A stretch of 64,000 bases of DNA, taken from assembly GCA_964036195.1 (NCBI GenBank), contig OZ038452.1, positions 26,733,785 through 26,797,784 of the forward strand, given 5' to 3'. The notes beneath the pieces are model-generated. The model had not been told where the DNA came from. It ran no database searches and saw only the letters and a list, made by a program, of their open reading frames with translations. This DNA comes from Sphaerolaimus hirsutus. Taxonomy: Eukaryota > Nematoda > Chromadorea > Monhysterida > Sphaerolaimidae. This document shows positions 1 to 12,188 of the stretch, in pieces. Made by a program: the position numbers and the translations under genes. How positions within the stretch are numbered: position 1 is the first letter of the stretch; the number at the start of each line of letters is the position of its first letter.

Positions 1-104
1 TTTTTTTTCACTTTACTCATATTTGAAAATCACTTGAAAAAGTGTCAAGTGAAAAAAACGGGCATATGTGCGTATCGGGCACGTGTGCGTATCAGTGCAC
101 CCCC
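1..104. other. window-edge non-coding sequence
   Basis: This short AT-rich edge lies before the start of the large duplication. I see no gene, RNA or repeat end that can be supported here. Confidence 0.4.
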
Positions 105-1059
105 GTTTATTTTACAGGTCTGGAAGTGCCCTCCGAACGCATACCGTATTTCATCAAACTGAAGGGTACCTCCAACAGAGATCGGCAGGTTTTCTCTTTT
201 TACATTCACGAGAATAATAAGTTTATCCACCAATTCTTACAGTTTGAAAAGAATTTAGTCTTTCGGTTGCTAACTTTGCACATTCTTGCTGTTTTTTACC
301 GCACAAAATTATTACGAGAGTGGTATATTTCTTGAATAATTTCTTTGCAAAACTATCCAAAAGTGACACAAAATTTGCTTTGAAAGTGGGATAAGTATAG
401 GTATTTACCTAATCGTAAGCCTGTATCAATGCTCTAGCCCCGATGTAATTTTGTACTAGTTGCCTAATCTACTTAAAAAGAATCTTTTTTTTATAAACTT
501 CGGGGGTGGGTGGGGGAACCAACCAGCCATGAGGTGTCGCTGCACGGGCGCAGGCTTCTATTTAGTTTGGCAACCTGCCAACCGGCTGGATACTCAGCTG
601 CGCCACGCCGCTGCACCCATGTCCGCTGTGATACGCGAGCTAATACTCGTCTGCTAGCTTCACAACGCTCCCAATATTATTGTATAGAAATACAGCATTA
701 ACGGCCGCTTTTAAGTTCGATCGAGATGTTTTTTACTGGGATAATAAAACGCGTAAAAATAATAATAATTATACCTGCGTGAGCGCGGAAATAATCATGA
801 GTCACGATTGAAAGGAAATTAGATAGGAGTGCGAGACGACGGAAAGGGCCCTAGTGAAATGAAATGGATACACACTGTGTCAACTGAATGTCAACTAAAT
901 AACACAAAAAAGTTTTTAAGGTATAACACTTAATAGAGACGATCAAAATCAAGTGTCACGAACGATATAAAATTAACTATGTTCGACCAAAAAAGAAACT
1001 TGAAATCACCAAATTACCCAAGATTTAGTCGCCATTCAGTTGACACGGATTTCGCTGTC

Positions 1060-1870
1060 AACTAATAATGCGTGCAGGCCCAGCCCAGCCCAAAGCGGGG
1101 CGGCGCGAACGGGGCGGGGCGGCGCAGCGCACTGCACACACACAGAGACGCGTCGATGCGGCGCACTGCATTCGTACTGGACGGCGACGCGTGCGAGCGG
1201 CGCGATGCAAATCAGCTAGAAAATAACGAGCCCCGGCGAGCGTCGGGCCGCCGCCTACGACCATACGCACACAACCGCACAAAAAATGGCTTTAGGGCTT
1301 TCGAAAAAATCAAACGACCGCGCGGCGCGGCCGCATTTTGGAGAGGAAAAAACACGTGGCGAGCATGTGAGTGATATTTAAGAGGCGAAGCGGCCGCGGC
1401 AAGAAGTGGCTATAGGCACAAAGGCACGACGTGCCGGTTGAATGCGCGCCGCGGGAGTGTGCAGCGGCCGCCGGGGCACATAATAATGCGGGGCGGCAGC
1501 TGCAGCCGCGTCTGCTAAACGCCAGTTGCAGGGCGACCCAGGCGACCGGAGCCGCCGCAGCCGCAGCCCGGGGCGACATTAAGAAGAAGCGCGACTGCGC
1601 GACTGCGCGACTGCACGACTGGACGACTGCACGACTCGGTTTGACCTGCGACTGCACGCAGAGAGCGCACGTGGTAGAATGGAACGAGTGCGGGCTCGTT
1701 GCGGCACGGCCACCTGCACGCCGAAGTGCAGCGTGACAAGGGCGAAGACGCGAGCGACGCGGCACACTGTATGCGAGCTGCGGCTGGTGGGCGAGAAAAG
1801 CTTAACCCCCGGCCGCCCGCCGCCGCGCTCGCACTCGGCTGAACGGTACTTTGCGACGCCTGGTGCCACT
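1060..1870. other. GC-rich, CpG-rich block with a short (GCGACTGCAC)n-like repeat
   Basis: The block is GC-rich in an otherwise AT-rich region and is repeated at about 13630-14445. Around 1587-1640 there is a short tandem array of GCGACT/GCACGACTG units, expanded differently in the second copy (14155-14215). Open frames on both strands are arginine-, alanine- and cysteine-rich, as expected of GC-rich DNA, and I do not call any of them a gene. It could be a CpG island or the remains of a repeat. Confidence 0.4.
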
Positions 1871-2040
1871 CCCAGACCCTGTAAAATGCCCTGTCAAATG
1901 TCATGCAAATTGTCAAAAGTCATGGAAAATACCCCGCAAAATGGCAAACGTGTTTGCCATTTTGCAGGGCATTTTCCATGACTTTTGGCAATTTGCATGA
2001 CATTTTACCTTTGACAGGGCATTTTACAGCGTCTGGAAGT
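1868..2040. mobile_element. foldback MITE, family 'CCAGACCCTGTAAAATG'
   Basis: The left end (CACTCCCAGACCCTGTAAA) and the reverse complement of the right end (CACTTCCAGACGCTGTAAA) match and continue inward for most of the element, so it can fold into one long hairpin. Inside are repeated words such as GTCAAATGTCATG. The second duplication copy carries it at about 14443-14622. Related members are at about 10182-10310, 12690-12885, 58457-58813 and 60926-61210. No coding capacity. Confidence 0.75.
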
Positions 2041-2558
2041 GCCCCCTGGCCGAAAGCATGCTAAAATGAACTTATTCGTTCGTATTAGTGTTGCATCGGG
2101 CATAGGCACACTACATAAATATAATTCGAGCACAATGGTCTAAAAAGTCAAGTTGAAAACTTTCAACGAACTCATAATAAGGGACGAAAAAGGAAGGACG
2201 AAATTCGCTATCTAACAGATTTTCCAACAGTGAAACTAGAAAGCCGAAACTATCGCCCTTCATTGGTATATTATTCGAGTATTTTCCGTGACACTGCACT
2301 AAAAGTAATTTGCACGGACACGTCTGTCTGGCTGCAACACATCTCGAAATGTATACACAGCTATGTATTTATTATATCTACACGTACAGACACATGTACC
2401 CAAGTGTGCCGCGTATTTGTATGTAAAGAATGCACAGCTACGTATTTTTCTGATATACATAAATTTATGCCGTAGGGTTGACAGCTAAAATATGAGTGTG
2501 CGCGATTTGTTCATTTCTATGCGCGCCCGTGCCAGCTGTGCGGCTATGCGAATGCGAT

Positions 2559-4168
2559 TAGCATTCAAAAAATAACCCGTGATTTATATTTTCAAAAATC
2601 ACAATAAATATAAATAACCCGTGATTTATATATATTTATATTTTTTTCAAATTCTGAGTGATATATTTATATATATTTTTTTAAATTCGAAAAAAAATCA
2701 CTGAGAAAATCACTCATACTAGATACATTGTGGTGCAAGTATTGCACTTCATGACTAAAACATGTAATTTGTGCAAGAGAATTTTGAATTTTGCAACAGA
2801 ATTTTCTCCTGAAAATCTCTTATCTGCTCATGTAGAGCATTATTGAGTACAAATAGCGTTTGAAGCAGGTAAAATTTGTGCCTACACACACTAGTTTTCA
2901 CCATGACTTTTTTGAAAACTGAAATGGCCAAAAATGGTGTCACCATCCAGTTTTCCACAATAGAATGCTGTAGATGTTCAGTTTTCACAAATAGTGTGGA
3001 TTTCAGTGGGGTTGTTTTGGCAAGTCACTAGTTTGCCACTGTGTTTACCTAATGTGAAAACTCAAATGATGACAAATGGTGATATCACCATCACTTAGTC
3101 TTCATTATGTGTGTGACAAAGATGTAAACAGCTAACAATGTTCAAGTAACTTTTTATGTCATCCTGCTATGAATTGGATTGTCACGTTTAGTGTACAAAG
3201 CATCTCTCTATCTTATAACATACTTTTCTGAAATAAAAGATAACATTGAATCAAAAATACAGGCGTGATGTCATCAAAAATGATCTACAGTAATTGAAAA
3301 CTCATTTCACCACTTTTGAAAGCTGGCAACACTTGGTGACATCCACCAATGTTGCCAGTTATTTAATATGGGGACAACTGTGGAAAACTGTCACCATGGT
3401 GTCACCAAAATGTCACCAAAATTTTGCCAAACATGTAGCCGTGTGCCGTGAGTTTTCACAGCTCACCACTGTTGAAAAAGTAGCTTTTTAAAACACAAGA
3501 TGATTGCATGAACTACTGCATTTCCTCTAAATACCCCCCCCTCAAAATGGACACTATGAATTTATAACCCCCCCTGGTTTAACCCCTCTCAAAATTCTCA
3601 CTCAGAAAAAAACAAACCCCCTGGGGGTATTTCGAGGAAATATGGTAAGTGAATTTGCACTAAACTTCCTCAGCATACCTGGCACTGCTGCAAGTACTAA
3701 GCACCTATTTAGTCAAACATCACTGCCACAACCAGGCACTATAGGTCACAAAAGGCACTATAGGTCAAGTGCAACATGTTTGCAGTGCAAAATGTTTTTG
3801 AAGTTGTCATTGAGGTTGTAGGTTGAATTTTTCTGTTGTGATATTTGCATGATATTTTCACTTGTCAATATTGTATGAAATGAATACTGCTTGTGAAACT
3901 ATAATAACTAGATTGTGGGATGTTAGAGTACATTTTTGTGCTTGCAAATGGTAAATTAAGCCTGCAATAGCCCACAATTTTGCTTGTAATTGAAATAAAC
4001 CACAAGTGATTTTTTGTGATTTTTTTTGAGCTTAGAGTTATTTTTTCAGTGATTTAATTATATTTTCTGAAGGCCTTGAGTGATTTATATATATTTATAT
4101 TTTTTCCAAGTTTGGGGTGATATATTTATATATATTTTCCAAACAATTGGTGATTTTTTTGAATGCTA
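2559..4168. mobile_element. hAT-like non-autonomous transposon (1,610 bp, TIR TAGCATTC)
   Basis: The element starts TAGCATTCAAAAAAT and ends with the inverse, TTTTTTTGAATGCTA. It is flanked by the exact 8-bp duplication AATGCGAT (2551-2558 and 4169-4176). The other duplication copy has the site without this element (around 15121), which supports the boundaries. An 8-bp duplication with TA-G termini fits the hAT superfamily. Subterminal regions are rich in GTGATTTATAT words. Inside are a Harbinger-type left end at about 2880 (CCTACACACACTAGTTTTC) and a C-run element ending at about 3648. No transposase reading frame is present. Confidence 0.85.
3511..3648. mobile_element. small element of the C-run/'GAGGAAATACGGTA' family
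   Basis: It has CCTCTAAATACCCCCC on the left and GGGGGTATTTCGAGGAAATA on the right in inverted orientation, with poly-C and poly-G tracts between. The same termini recur at about 7986-8525, 9314-9735, 11219-11575, 24540-24640, 26020-26071 and 50659-51090. No coding capacity. Confidence 0.55.
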
Positions 4169-5830
4169 AATGCGATGGAACTGTGGCTGACTTATCACTG
4201 CCGCCGCTGCGCTCGCATAGGACAACGGGCGTGGCGCTGCCCCTGTAGCGGTGGGCGGCGCGCCTGCCCGCGTGCTGCGCGGCACCGGCCTAGCCGCCCG
4301 GTGAATCACACTTTGCGTGACATTTGACAATTGACCCAGGCATTTTTACAGGGTCCGTGACTGCCCCCTGGGCGCCTCATCACCCACCCCCTTCTCCGGA
4401 CGCTCAGATCGATATTGAACCTTACTTAGCGGCACAATTCGGAACCTTTATCGAACTTCACAGCAGAGTTGCATTCTGTGCAAAAATGTCCGCATTTGAC
4501 AGCTGCGCCGCGCTGCGAGAATGCACGGCGCCGCGTATTCAGTTACTTCCCAGAAAAGTGCCTCGACTGCAGTTGAGCTAAGGTCGCTTCTGCAGTTGCG
4601 AGCTAAATAACGTCTGTTCGCTGGATCCTGACGCATAAAACAGTGGCCAATGTGAGGCTTATCAGGCCGTAATCAGGCGTCCATTCCCAGGGGGCAGTCT
4701 CGATGGCTGAAAAGTGTTATGTCAATTGTCAATTGTCAAGATGAAAAAAGACAATATTTTATTACCGAACTTTTAACACTTTGCATGACAATTGACATTT
4801 TGTATGACGTTTTAATTGACATTTGACACTTGACTTAACACTTTACCGGGCCCGTGACGGGACTGGCAACAGACTCTGTAAATTGCCAAATGTCGAGATG
4901 CGAAGAAAATTAAAAAATCTGACATTTTCCGGTGCATTTTCAATGCCTTTGCATAAGATATGACATTTTACAGGGCATTTTACAGTGTATGGGATTACAG
5001 CGTGACGTAAAATGCTATCGTAAAATTTACAATATAAAAATTTACATTTAAAACTAATTACATAACAGTGGATGATGATACGTTCAGGTACAAACTTCCA
5101 ACTTGTCATGAATGAAGTACTAATCAATATCTTGATCGTGTCAAGAAATCAGCGTGAACGGTTTATTTTTTTTTATTTTTTATTAATTATTATTATTATT
5201 TTGTCACAATTTTCAAGCATGTAGCTATAAACTCATTCTATGAAATATGCTTTATTAACACAATAACATTATGCAAGGGGTAATAACTTTTCCTCACTAA
5301 ACTTGCAGGGGGAATTATTCAAGGAAATAAGGGAATTACATATTATTGAGGTGCAGCAGTGTGGAGAGCATGAGTAAATCAAGGTCTTCAAGGTGACGTT
5401 TGACTTAGCTACATATTTACAGAGACGATAATGAAATTTTTCAAATTTTGTAATAGCAAACTTATAATCATTTAATATAAAATTAAATATAAAATTAATT
5501 TAATTTAATTTAATTAAAGGTAGAGCGGATCAACGTACAAGCAATTTTACTCATACATAAGGGACAGCCAAGATAAGGTCTGGTCCTTCCGCACAGGATA
5601 CAGTATATAGGAAATATATATAAATGTCAACGCAAGAATTAACAAATTATAATGTCAACAAAAACATAAAGAATTAAAATTAAAATCAGCCTCGATAACA
5701 TTTGAGTTTACTGGAATGAGCAATTTTTACTCTTCATAAACTGGTAGTCGACGAACACGTTATTCCAGTAAACTTACATGTCATTCAAAGTGGCTTATGA
5801 GTTGACCAAATCTTGAGTTCACCGGCAGTA
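4169..5830. other. non-coding duplicated DNA with TGACATTTGAC-type repeats
   Basis: The stretch holds fragments of the CCCTGTAAAATG element family (around 4325-4365, 4720-4850 and 4870-5000), AT-rich spacer and, at about 5462-5685, an AT-rich insertion missing from the other duplication copy. No supported gene. Confidence 0.5.
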
Positions 5831-7010
5831 TACTAGCGCGTGCGATGCCAATAGCTGTTCGGCGATTCGGCGTTATTTCATCGGCGCTGTGTGCGCTGCG
5901 CAGCAGGTACACACACCGGCGGCAGACGGCTAAAAAACTACCTAAAACAAAAATTGTGTCATTCGCTCGAGTGGCAACTGTTGCGGGCCGGATCTCAGCG
6001 GCGGCACAGAGCCGCGCTGCGAGTGGCGGGCGGCAGCGGCAGTCGCGTCGCGCTGCACGGCCGCGCCGCGCGGCTCAGTGCACTCCGGCGACGCGGCTAG
6101 CTAGCCGAGCCCCATTGTCGAGCCGAATGCGAAATGCCCTCGCATGAGCGCTTCGATTTCCACGCGCCCGATACTATTTGCCTACTTATATTTATGTGGG
6201 TACATTGAAAACGGCCGCCGGCCGAGAGCGACAATTTCCACGCATTTGCGGATGAAAGTCGACGCAGCGCGCGAAAATTATCCGAGCAGCGACATTAAGA
6301 AGAAAACGTGTTATTTGCGTTCAATCAAACTAGCGCCGCGTGTGGGGGCCCGGCGGCGGCGGCCGGGCAGCGTGGAGCGGCCGGGGGGGGGGGCACGCAG
6401 TGCGATGCAATGCAGCGGCGGCCGCGCGCCCGTGGCTAAAAGTAGGCGGAATGCCGTCGCGGCGGCGCTGAAACGCGCCCGCGCGCATGCGCTGCTTACA
6501 CACGGCCGCGCCGCGCGCCCAGTCTATACGTTCCATGCGTTGCCCGCACTGCACTGCTTATTTATTGAAGGCGGTGCGCCGCGCTCGGGTTGAACTGTAT
6601 ACGGGCATCCCCCCCCCCCCGCTGCGAGCGCTGGCCGCCACGCGGACCGGAGTGTACTCGATAGACTCGACACTGTGTACTCGCTCTTATTTATGTCTCA
6701 AGTTGGAAGCGTGCCAATGGGAACTAACTCATGCGATTTTTGTAAAACGATGAACAAATTCATTGTGTTGAAATCCTCAACGTAAAACTTTGTAACAGAA
6801 ACGGATTAGTTCAATCTTTAAAAAAATTGCATGAATCGAGTCAGATGGTTGGCACATTGCCAGCCAAACCACTAGTGCCAGGCGTGAAGTCGCCGGAGTA
6901 TAGTAGCGGGTCCGGCAGTCGGCGGCGGTCACGCTGCGGCTCCCTGGGGCGGCACCCGAGCGCCCCACCGCGCGCACGCGACCACTCCCCCGCGCCGCGC
7001 GGCACACTTT
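5830..7010. other. GC-rich, CpG-rich block, duplicated at about 17330-18475
   Basis: The two copies are closely similar and include G-runs and C-runs (around 6380 and 6610) of slightly different length. Open frames are arginine- and alanine-rich and differ between copies by frameshifts, so I do not call a protein. It may be a CpG-island-like regulatory region of a gene outside the window. Confidence 0.4.
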
Positions 7011-7349
7011 TAAGTAGTTCGAGAGAAAGCGGCTTCTTGTGCACTAGAATGAAAATAATAGATGATGATCCAAACTTTGAGTAATTTGGACAGGGGGACT
7101 GGCACATGCGCGATGTGTGGACGAAAAATGGGCGGAGCTGAAAAACCGGCTGGTGCGTAAACGTAGAGCGGAAGCGCGTAGCACGGCAACATATTTAACA
7201 TATTTCTAACATCAAGTTGACGTTTCATTTCATGTAGTCAGCGTAATCGTTTAATGGCACAATCCAATCGTTTAATGGTTTAATTGCATTGCGTCGCATT
7301 CCGTGAATTTGCATTTTGAATACCTATTTTTGCTGTCTTTTTGTTCAAT

Positions 7350-7456
7350 GGCTCCGCGCACACCAGATTACGGCCGATATTTCGGAAACTCAAATGTGCC
7401 TAAAACAGATTTATCAGTTCCCAAAATTTTGTCTGTAAACTAGTGTGTATAGCCAC
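7350..7456. mobile_element. Harbinger-type MITE (107 bp), copy A
   Basis: The left end GGCTCCGCGCACACCAGATT and the reverse complement of the right end GTGGCTATACACACTAGTTT form imperfect TIRs. The flanking 3-bp duplication is AAT on both sides (7347-7349 and 7457-7459). The ends resemble those of the 19.4-kb element at 27238-46650. The second copy, at 18800-18906, reads CACTAG at the site where this one has CACCAG. Confidence 0.75.
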
Positions 7457-7985
7457 AATACAATGTGATTGTAGTCGGCAATTAAAAGTGTAGACTAGGC
7501 CAAATTTCAACTCATTCTACTCTTTTAGTTCCAGGGCCCTGGTTGTATCTACATAGGTATTCGTTAGTACAACTTTTATGTCTTTGTACTCGTGTACGCA
7601 TATTTCGCTTAACTGTTTGAAAACTGAGTAAACTTGCTAGAACTATCCAGGTCCATTGATGAATGTTAAGTATTCCCAAGCCTTATATAGTGAGTATATT
7701 CTCTTTGAATATTGCTCTCCAACTATAATTTTTCTTTTTGTATGCAGTAAATGTTTGATATGTGACACAATCTTGTACTGATTAGCGTATTTACATCGCA
7801 CCTGTTACATTGTCATTTATTCTGTTCTGTTTTTTTATGTTGTACCTATGACTTGTAGAGCCAGCCGCGGTATGTGTGTTTAAAAAAAAATTCAAGGAAC
7901 ACACAGCTACAGTTGCCGCATGCATTTACGAATCCGATCACCAACGAACTAGCGGGATTCTCTCAGACCTTCGGTCGGGATTCGA

Positions 7986-8525
7986 GGTACCGTATTACCT
8001 CGAAATACCCCCAGGGGGTTTATTATTTCGCCAGCAAAATTTGAGGGGGGATAATACGAGGGGGGGTTTATTCGAGGGGGGGGTCTATTATTTCGCCAGA
8101 AATTTTCGGAAATTCCCCATACGCAGACGTAGAAAATCGAACAATTGTATAGATTTGTATGTGTTTGNNNNNNNNNNNNNNNNNNNNNNNNNNNNNNNNN
8201 NNNNNNNNNNNNNNNNNNNNNNNNNNNNNNNNNNNNNNNNNNNNNNNNNNNNNNNNNNNNNNNNNNNNNNNNNNNNNNNNNNNNNNNNNNNNNNNNNNNN
8301 NNNNNNNNNNNNNNNNNNNNNNNNNNNNNNNNNNNNNNNNNNNNNNNNNNNNNNNNNNNNNNNNNNNATACCTATAAACACATATACATCTACGTAATTG
8401 TTCGATTTTCATACGTCTGCGTATGGGGAATTTCCGAAAATTTCTGGCGAAATAATAGACCCCCCCCCCTCAAATTTTGCTGGCGAAATAATAAACCCCC
8501 TGGGGGTATTTCGAGGTAATACGGA
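7986..8525. mobile_element. palindromic C/G-run element containing an N gap
   Basis: About 175 bp on the left (from ACCGTATTACCTCGAAATAC, through the G-runs, to the CATACGCAGACG stretch) is repeated in inverted orientation on the right of the gap, ending GAGGTAATACGG. The 200 N (8168-8367) sit exactly where the hairpin tip would be. The element interrupts the end of duplication copy A, because copy B continues differently after GATTCGAGGTA. Confidence 0.75.
8168..8367. other. assembly gap (200 N)
   Basis: A run of 200 N, a conventional unknown-size gap, at the centre of a palindromic element. Confidence 0.99.
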
Positions 8526-8838
8526 AGTAACAAAATAAAAATTCTTCAAAAAGGGAGAAAAAATGTTCCACGAGAAAAAAAACATCCGTCACGTGTACGG
8601 AACTCAGCTATTTTCAATATTTTGTTTCTTTCTCAATATTTCCCTTTTTGGGAAGGTGCGTACATAAGTAATCGACATAGACATAAGAAATTTTGGACCC
8701 ATACTTTGCGGTCTGCTGAGTATAAGTATTTAATGTTCATACAAGTGTGTATGTTCTAGTACAGCTTTTCAGAGTTGCAGTAATTTTTCCATTTACGGTA
8801 GCATTTAGCAGAGGTGGGGTGTGATGTCCGAGCTGAGA

Positions 8839-9205
8839 TACCATATTTCTTCAAATAGAATGGCATACCTCCGACAGAAAGGCGCCTCCAATAGAACGGT
8901 AGGTTTTTACTTTTTCATCCACAAAAACATTAGAACGGCAGCCCCCAATTGAACGGCAGCCTCCGACTGGTACAAAGTAGATTGGACGAGTGCAAAAACA
9001 TAAAAAAATATATAAAAATTATGATGAGAACATTCAGAGCATTGAAAAATTGATATTGAATTTCAAATCGATGCTCTGATATCAGAGTTTCTTCTGTCTG
9101 ATTCTCAAGTTTGATTAATTATAAAACTGTGCTAAAATGAAAAGTGTGTGAAAAATTTGATAAAAATAGAACAGCGCTCTTCTATTAAATAGAAGAAATA
9201 CGGTA
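8839..9205. mobile_element. MITE of the 'TACCGTATTTCTTC...TTCTATTGGA' family
   Basis: It begins TACCATATTTCTTCAAATAG and ends with the inverse, CTATTAAATAGAAGAAATAC followed by GGTA. Internal words 'CTCCAATAGAACGG' are repeated. A TA at both ends is compatible with a Tc1/mariner-type target. A second member is at about 24015-24440. No coding capacity. Confidence 0.6.
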
Positions 9206-9313
9206 ACTGACCGGTAAACTTGCCCAGCCGGGTACATTCACTGCGCAAAACCCAATCTATTTTATTATCAATGTCTTATACTGTTATTGTGCTCTTTCAC
9301 AGCGGATTTCGTA

Positions 9314-9735
9314 TACCGTATTACCTCGAAATACCCCCATGGGGGTTTATTATTTCGCCAGCAAAATTTGAGGGGGGTTTATTCGAGGGGGGGGTTAATT
9401 CGAGGGGGGGTTTTATTATTTCGCCAGAAATTTTCGTGAAATTCATAGTAAGGAATAGGCCTTTTCTTACACAAAAACGGTAATAAATGTGAGAATATAG
9501 GTTTTATTGGGGCTATAGATGTACATCTGTACACAAATGAACGTAAAAGAGTAGCTGCGATGCAAATAAGTAGTAATAAATACATCATGTACATTGCATA
9601 CATGATGTACATCATTCCGGAGGGGGGGTATTTCGAGGGGGGGGGTTTATTATTTCCCCAGCCCATTTTGAGGGGGGGTTAATTCGAGGGGGGGGTTAAT
9701 TCAAGGGGGGGGGGGATAATTCGAGGTAATACGGT
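9314..9735. mobile_element. C/G-run element with AATTCGAGGGGGG repeats
   Basis: The termini CCGTATTACCTCGAAATACC and the inverse AATTCGAGGTAATACGG flank several AATTCGAGGGGGG units and an inner inverted pair, CATGATGTACATCA and its neighbours around 9585-9615. No coding capacity. Confidence 0.65.
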
Positions 9736-10285
9736 ATATTCCGGTGACGTGATATTCTGCACTCCTAGTTTTTCATGTCTCACCTTGGAAGCGTGCCAAT
9801 TATAATTAAAGCGTGGAAATTTTCGTGGAAATATGCATGAAAAAAAATACTTTTGTGAATATGTTAATGTATAACGTTTAAATGACAATGATTTTTAATT
9901 ATCTTTTTATGATAATCGCATGTGTTAATTATCGTTGGCACGCTTCCAGCGTGAACCACGCGTGCAAGGAGTAAAGTCACTGGAGTATACGCCAATGGGC
10001 CGTGGGTAGCAAAAATGCTAGAATTAAACAAACACGAAACCTCCCAGCTGGCATCAGAGGAAAACTGATTAACCGATATTGAAATCACAGTGGGAACAAT
10101 TTTGTGCCCTGCACATGCTAAACTATGCGGCAGCGGTCTAGAGAAAAATACGTTTTGAACGCGTTTAACTCAACTGGGTACAATCCCAGACCCTGCAAAA
10201 TGTCAAATGTCAAGCAAACGTTTGCCATTTTGCAGGACATTGTACAGATTTTTGACACTTTGCCTGACATTTGACATTTTCCATG
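9736..10285. other. spacer between the two duplication copies
   Basis: AT-rich sequence with a member of the CCCTGTAAAATG family at about 10182-10310 that bridges into copy B. No supported gene. Confidence 0.4.
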
Positions 10286-10991
10286 GTTTATTTTATAGGT
10301 CTGGAAGTGCCCTCCGAACGCATACCGTATTTCATCAAACTGAAGGGTACCTCCAACAGATTGGCAGGTTTTGTCTCTTTTTACATTCACGAGAATAATA
10401 ATTTTATCCACCAATTCTTACAGTTTGATAAGAATTTAGTCTTTCGGTTTCTAACTTTGCACATTCTTGCTGTTTTTTACCGCACAAAATTATTACGAGA
10501 GTGGTATTTTTCTTGAATAATTTCTTTGCAAAACTATCCAAAAGTGACACAAAATTTGCTTTGAAAGTGGGATAAGTATAGGTACCTAATCAAGCCTAGA
10601 TCGATGCTCCAGCCCCGATGTAATTTTGTACTAGTTGCCTAATCTACTTAAAAAAATCTTATTATATTTTTTATTATAAACTTCGGGGGTGGGTGGGGGA
10701 ACCAACCAGCCATGAGGCGTCGCTGCACGGGCGCAGGCTTCTATTTAGTTTGGCAACCTGCCAACCGGCTGGATACTCAGCTGCGCCACGCCGCTGCACT
10801 CATGTCCGCTGTGATACGCGAGCTAATACTCGTCTGCTAGCTTCACAACGCTCCCAATATTATTGTATAGAAATACAGCATTAACGGCCGCTTTTAAGAT
10901 CGATCGAGATGTTTTTTACTGGGATAATAAAACGCGTAAAAATAATAATAATTATACCTGCGTGAGCGCGGAAATAATCATGAGTCACAAT

Positions 10992-11765
10992 TAGCATTGA
11001 AAAAATCTCTGGGAGATTTATATTTAAAAAATCTCAGAAAATCTCAGAAAATATAAGATTTTCTGAGATTTATATTTTTTCATGATTTTCCGGAGAGATT
11101 TAATTATATTTTCTCCTGATTGAGAAAATCTCTCGAAAAAATCTCTCTATATTTGCCCATTTTCACCTTCAAAACCACTAGTTCATGTGCTTTTTACCAA
11201 TTTTCATCTATTTTTAACTACCGTATTTCCTCGTAATACCCCCCTTGAATTAACCCCCCTTCGAAATACCCCCAGGTGTTTTTGAGCTGGGGGAAAAATA
11301 CCCCCCCCCCCCTCGAAATACCCCCGTATTTGATGATGTACATCATGTATGCAATGTACATGCTGTACTCTATGCGGCCAATTTGCATCATAACTACACA
11401 TAGACTAGGATGTGTAGCAATGTACGTTTATATGTCCTAATATATGCCCTTTAGTCACGTTTATTACTAGTTATGGGTACGTAAAAACCCATTCTCTACT
11501 ACCAATGTTTACGAAGATTTCCGGCGATATAATAACCCCCCCCCCTCGAAACCCCCCCCCCTCGAAATACCTTGAAATATCTATTAAATCACACTTTAAG
11601 TTGAAAATTTTATGAGATTTTTTTGAACTGCAAGAGATTTTCTCAGAGATTTAATTATATTTTCCAAAATGACCCAAGATATTTAATTATATTTTTTTCT
11701 TGAGAGATTTTCTGAGATAATACTTAATTATATTTTCTCAAAATCGGTCGTTTTTTTCAATGCTA
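10992..11765. mobile_element. hAT-like non-autonomous transposon (774 bp, TIR TAGCATTG)
   Basis: It starts TAGCATTGAAAAAATC and ends with the inverse, TTTTTTTCAATGCTA. The exact 8-bp duplication GTCACAAT flanks it (10984-10991 and 11766-11773), and the empty site is at about 793-800 in copy A. The termini match the element at 2559-4168, so both belong to one family. Subterminal regions contain many AGATTTTCTGAGATTT words. A C-run element is nested at about 11219-11575. No transposase frame. Confidence 0.88.
11219..11575. mobile_element. C/G-run element nested in the hAT-like element
   Basis: It begins TACCGTATTTCCTCGTAATA and then runs through CCCCCC tracts and 'CTCGAAATACCCCC' words. The internal 'TTTCCGGCGATATAATAACC' resembles the inner part of the other family members. 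The right end is less clear. Confidence 0.5.
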
Positions 11766-11848
11766 GTCACAATTGAAAGGAAATTAGATAGGAGTGCGGG
11801 ACGACGGAAAGGGCCCTAGTGAAATGAAATGGATAGACACTACTAGAT

Positions 11849-12112
11849 GGCGCACCGCACACTGAAATTTTGTGTTCAGCGTTCGAACGTTTTTGCACGC
11901 TGAACTACAAACGCTGAAATCAATATCTAAAGAACACAACATTTTTGAAGCGTAAAAATTCTACTCGCATGTGAATTGCGCGAAATATTGGAAATTCCGA
12001 AATTTTTACGCTTCAAAAACATTGCGTTCTTTAGATTTTGATTTCAGCGTTTGTAGTTCAGCGTGCAAAAACGTTTGAACGCTGAAGGCAAAATTTCAGT
12101 GTGCGGTGTGCC
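11849..12112. mobile_element. foldback MITE with arms of about 115 bp
   Basis: The sequence from GGCGCACCGCACACTG to about 11962 is repeated in inverted orientation from about 11995 to CAGTGTGCGGTGTGC, with a loop of about 30 nt. It is absent from copy A at the equivalent place. No coding capacity. Confidence 0.8.
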
Positions 12113-12188
12113 GATGACATCGCCAATTTGTGTCAAATGAATGTCAACTAAATAACACAAAAAGCTTTTAAAGCATCACACTCAATAG

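Larger units (their letters stand above)
105..7989. repeat. tandem segmental duplication, copy A
   Basis: The block aligns base for base, apart from small changes, with about 10286-19500. Landmarks are shared in the same order: the TCTGGAAGTGCCCTCC stretch at 119 and 10299, a GC-rich block at 1070 and 13630, another GC-rich block at 5830 and 17330, and a 107-bp MITE at 7350 and 18800. Copy A carries a 1.6-kb hAT insertion (2559-4168) and an AT-rich 225-bp stretch (about 5462-5685) that copy B lacks. No convincing protein-coding exon is seen: the open frames in the GC-rich parts are low-complexity and are not kept intact between copies. Confidence 0.9.

Noticed and set aside
1072-1916. Several overlapping open frames of 96-151 codons in the GC-rich block
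   Set aside because: They are arginine-, alanine- and cysteine-rich, occur on both strands, and are broken differently in the duplicate at 13630-14445; composition explains them.
2880-3500. A complete Harbinger MITE starting at CCTACACACACTAGTTTTC
   Set aside because: Only the left end is convincing; I could not find the matching right end, so it is noted only inside the hAT-like element.
7876-8519. Open frames running through the N gap
   Set aside because: They consist largely of unknown bases and repeat sequence; no protein can be supported.
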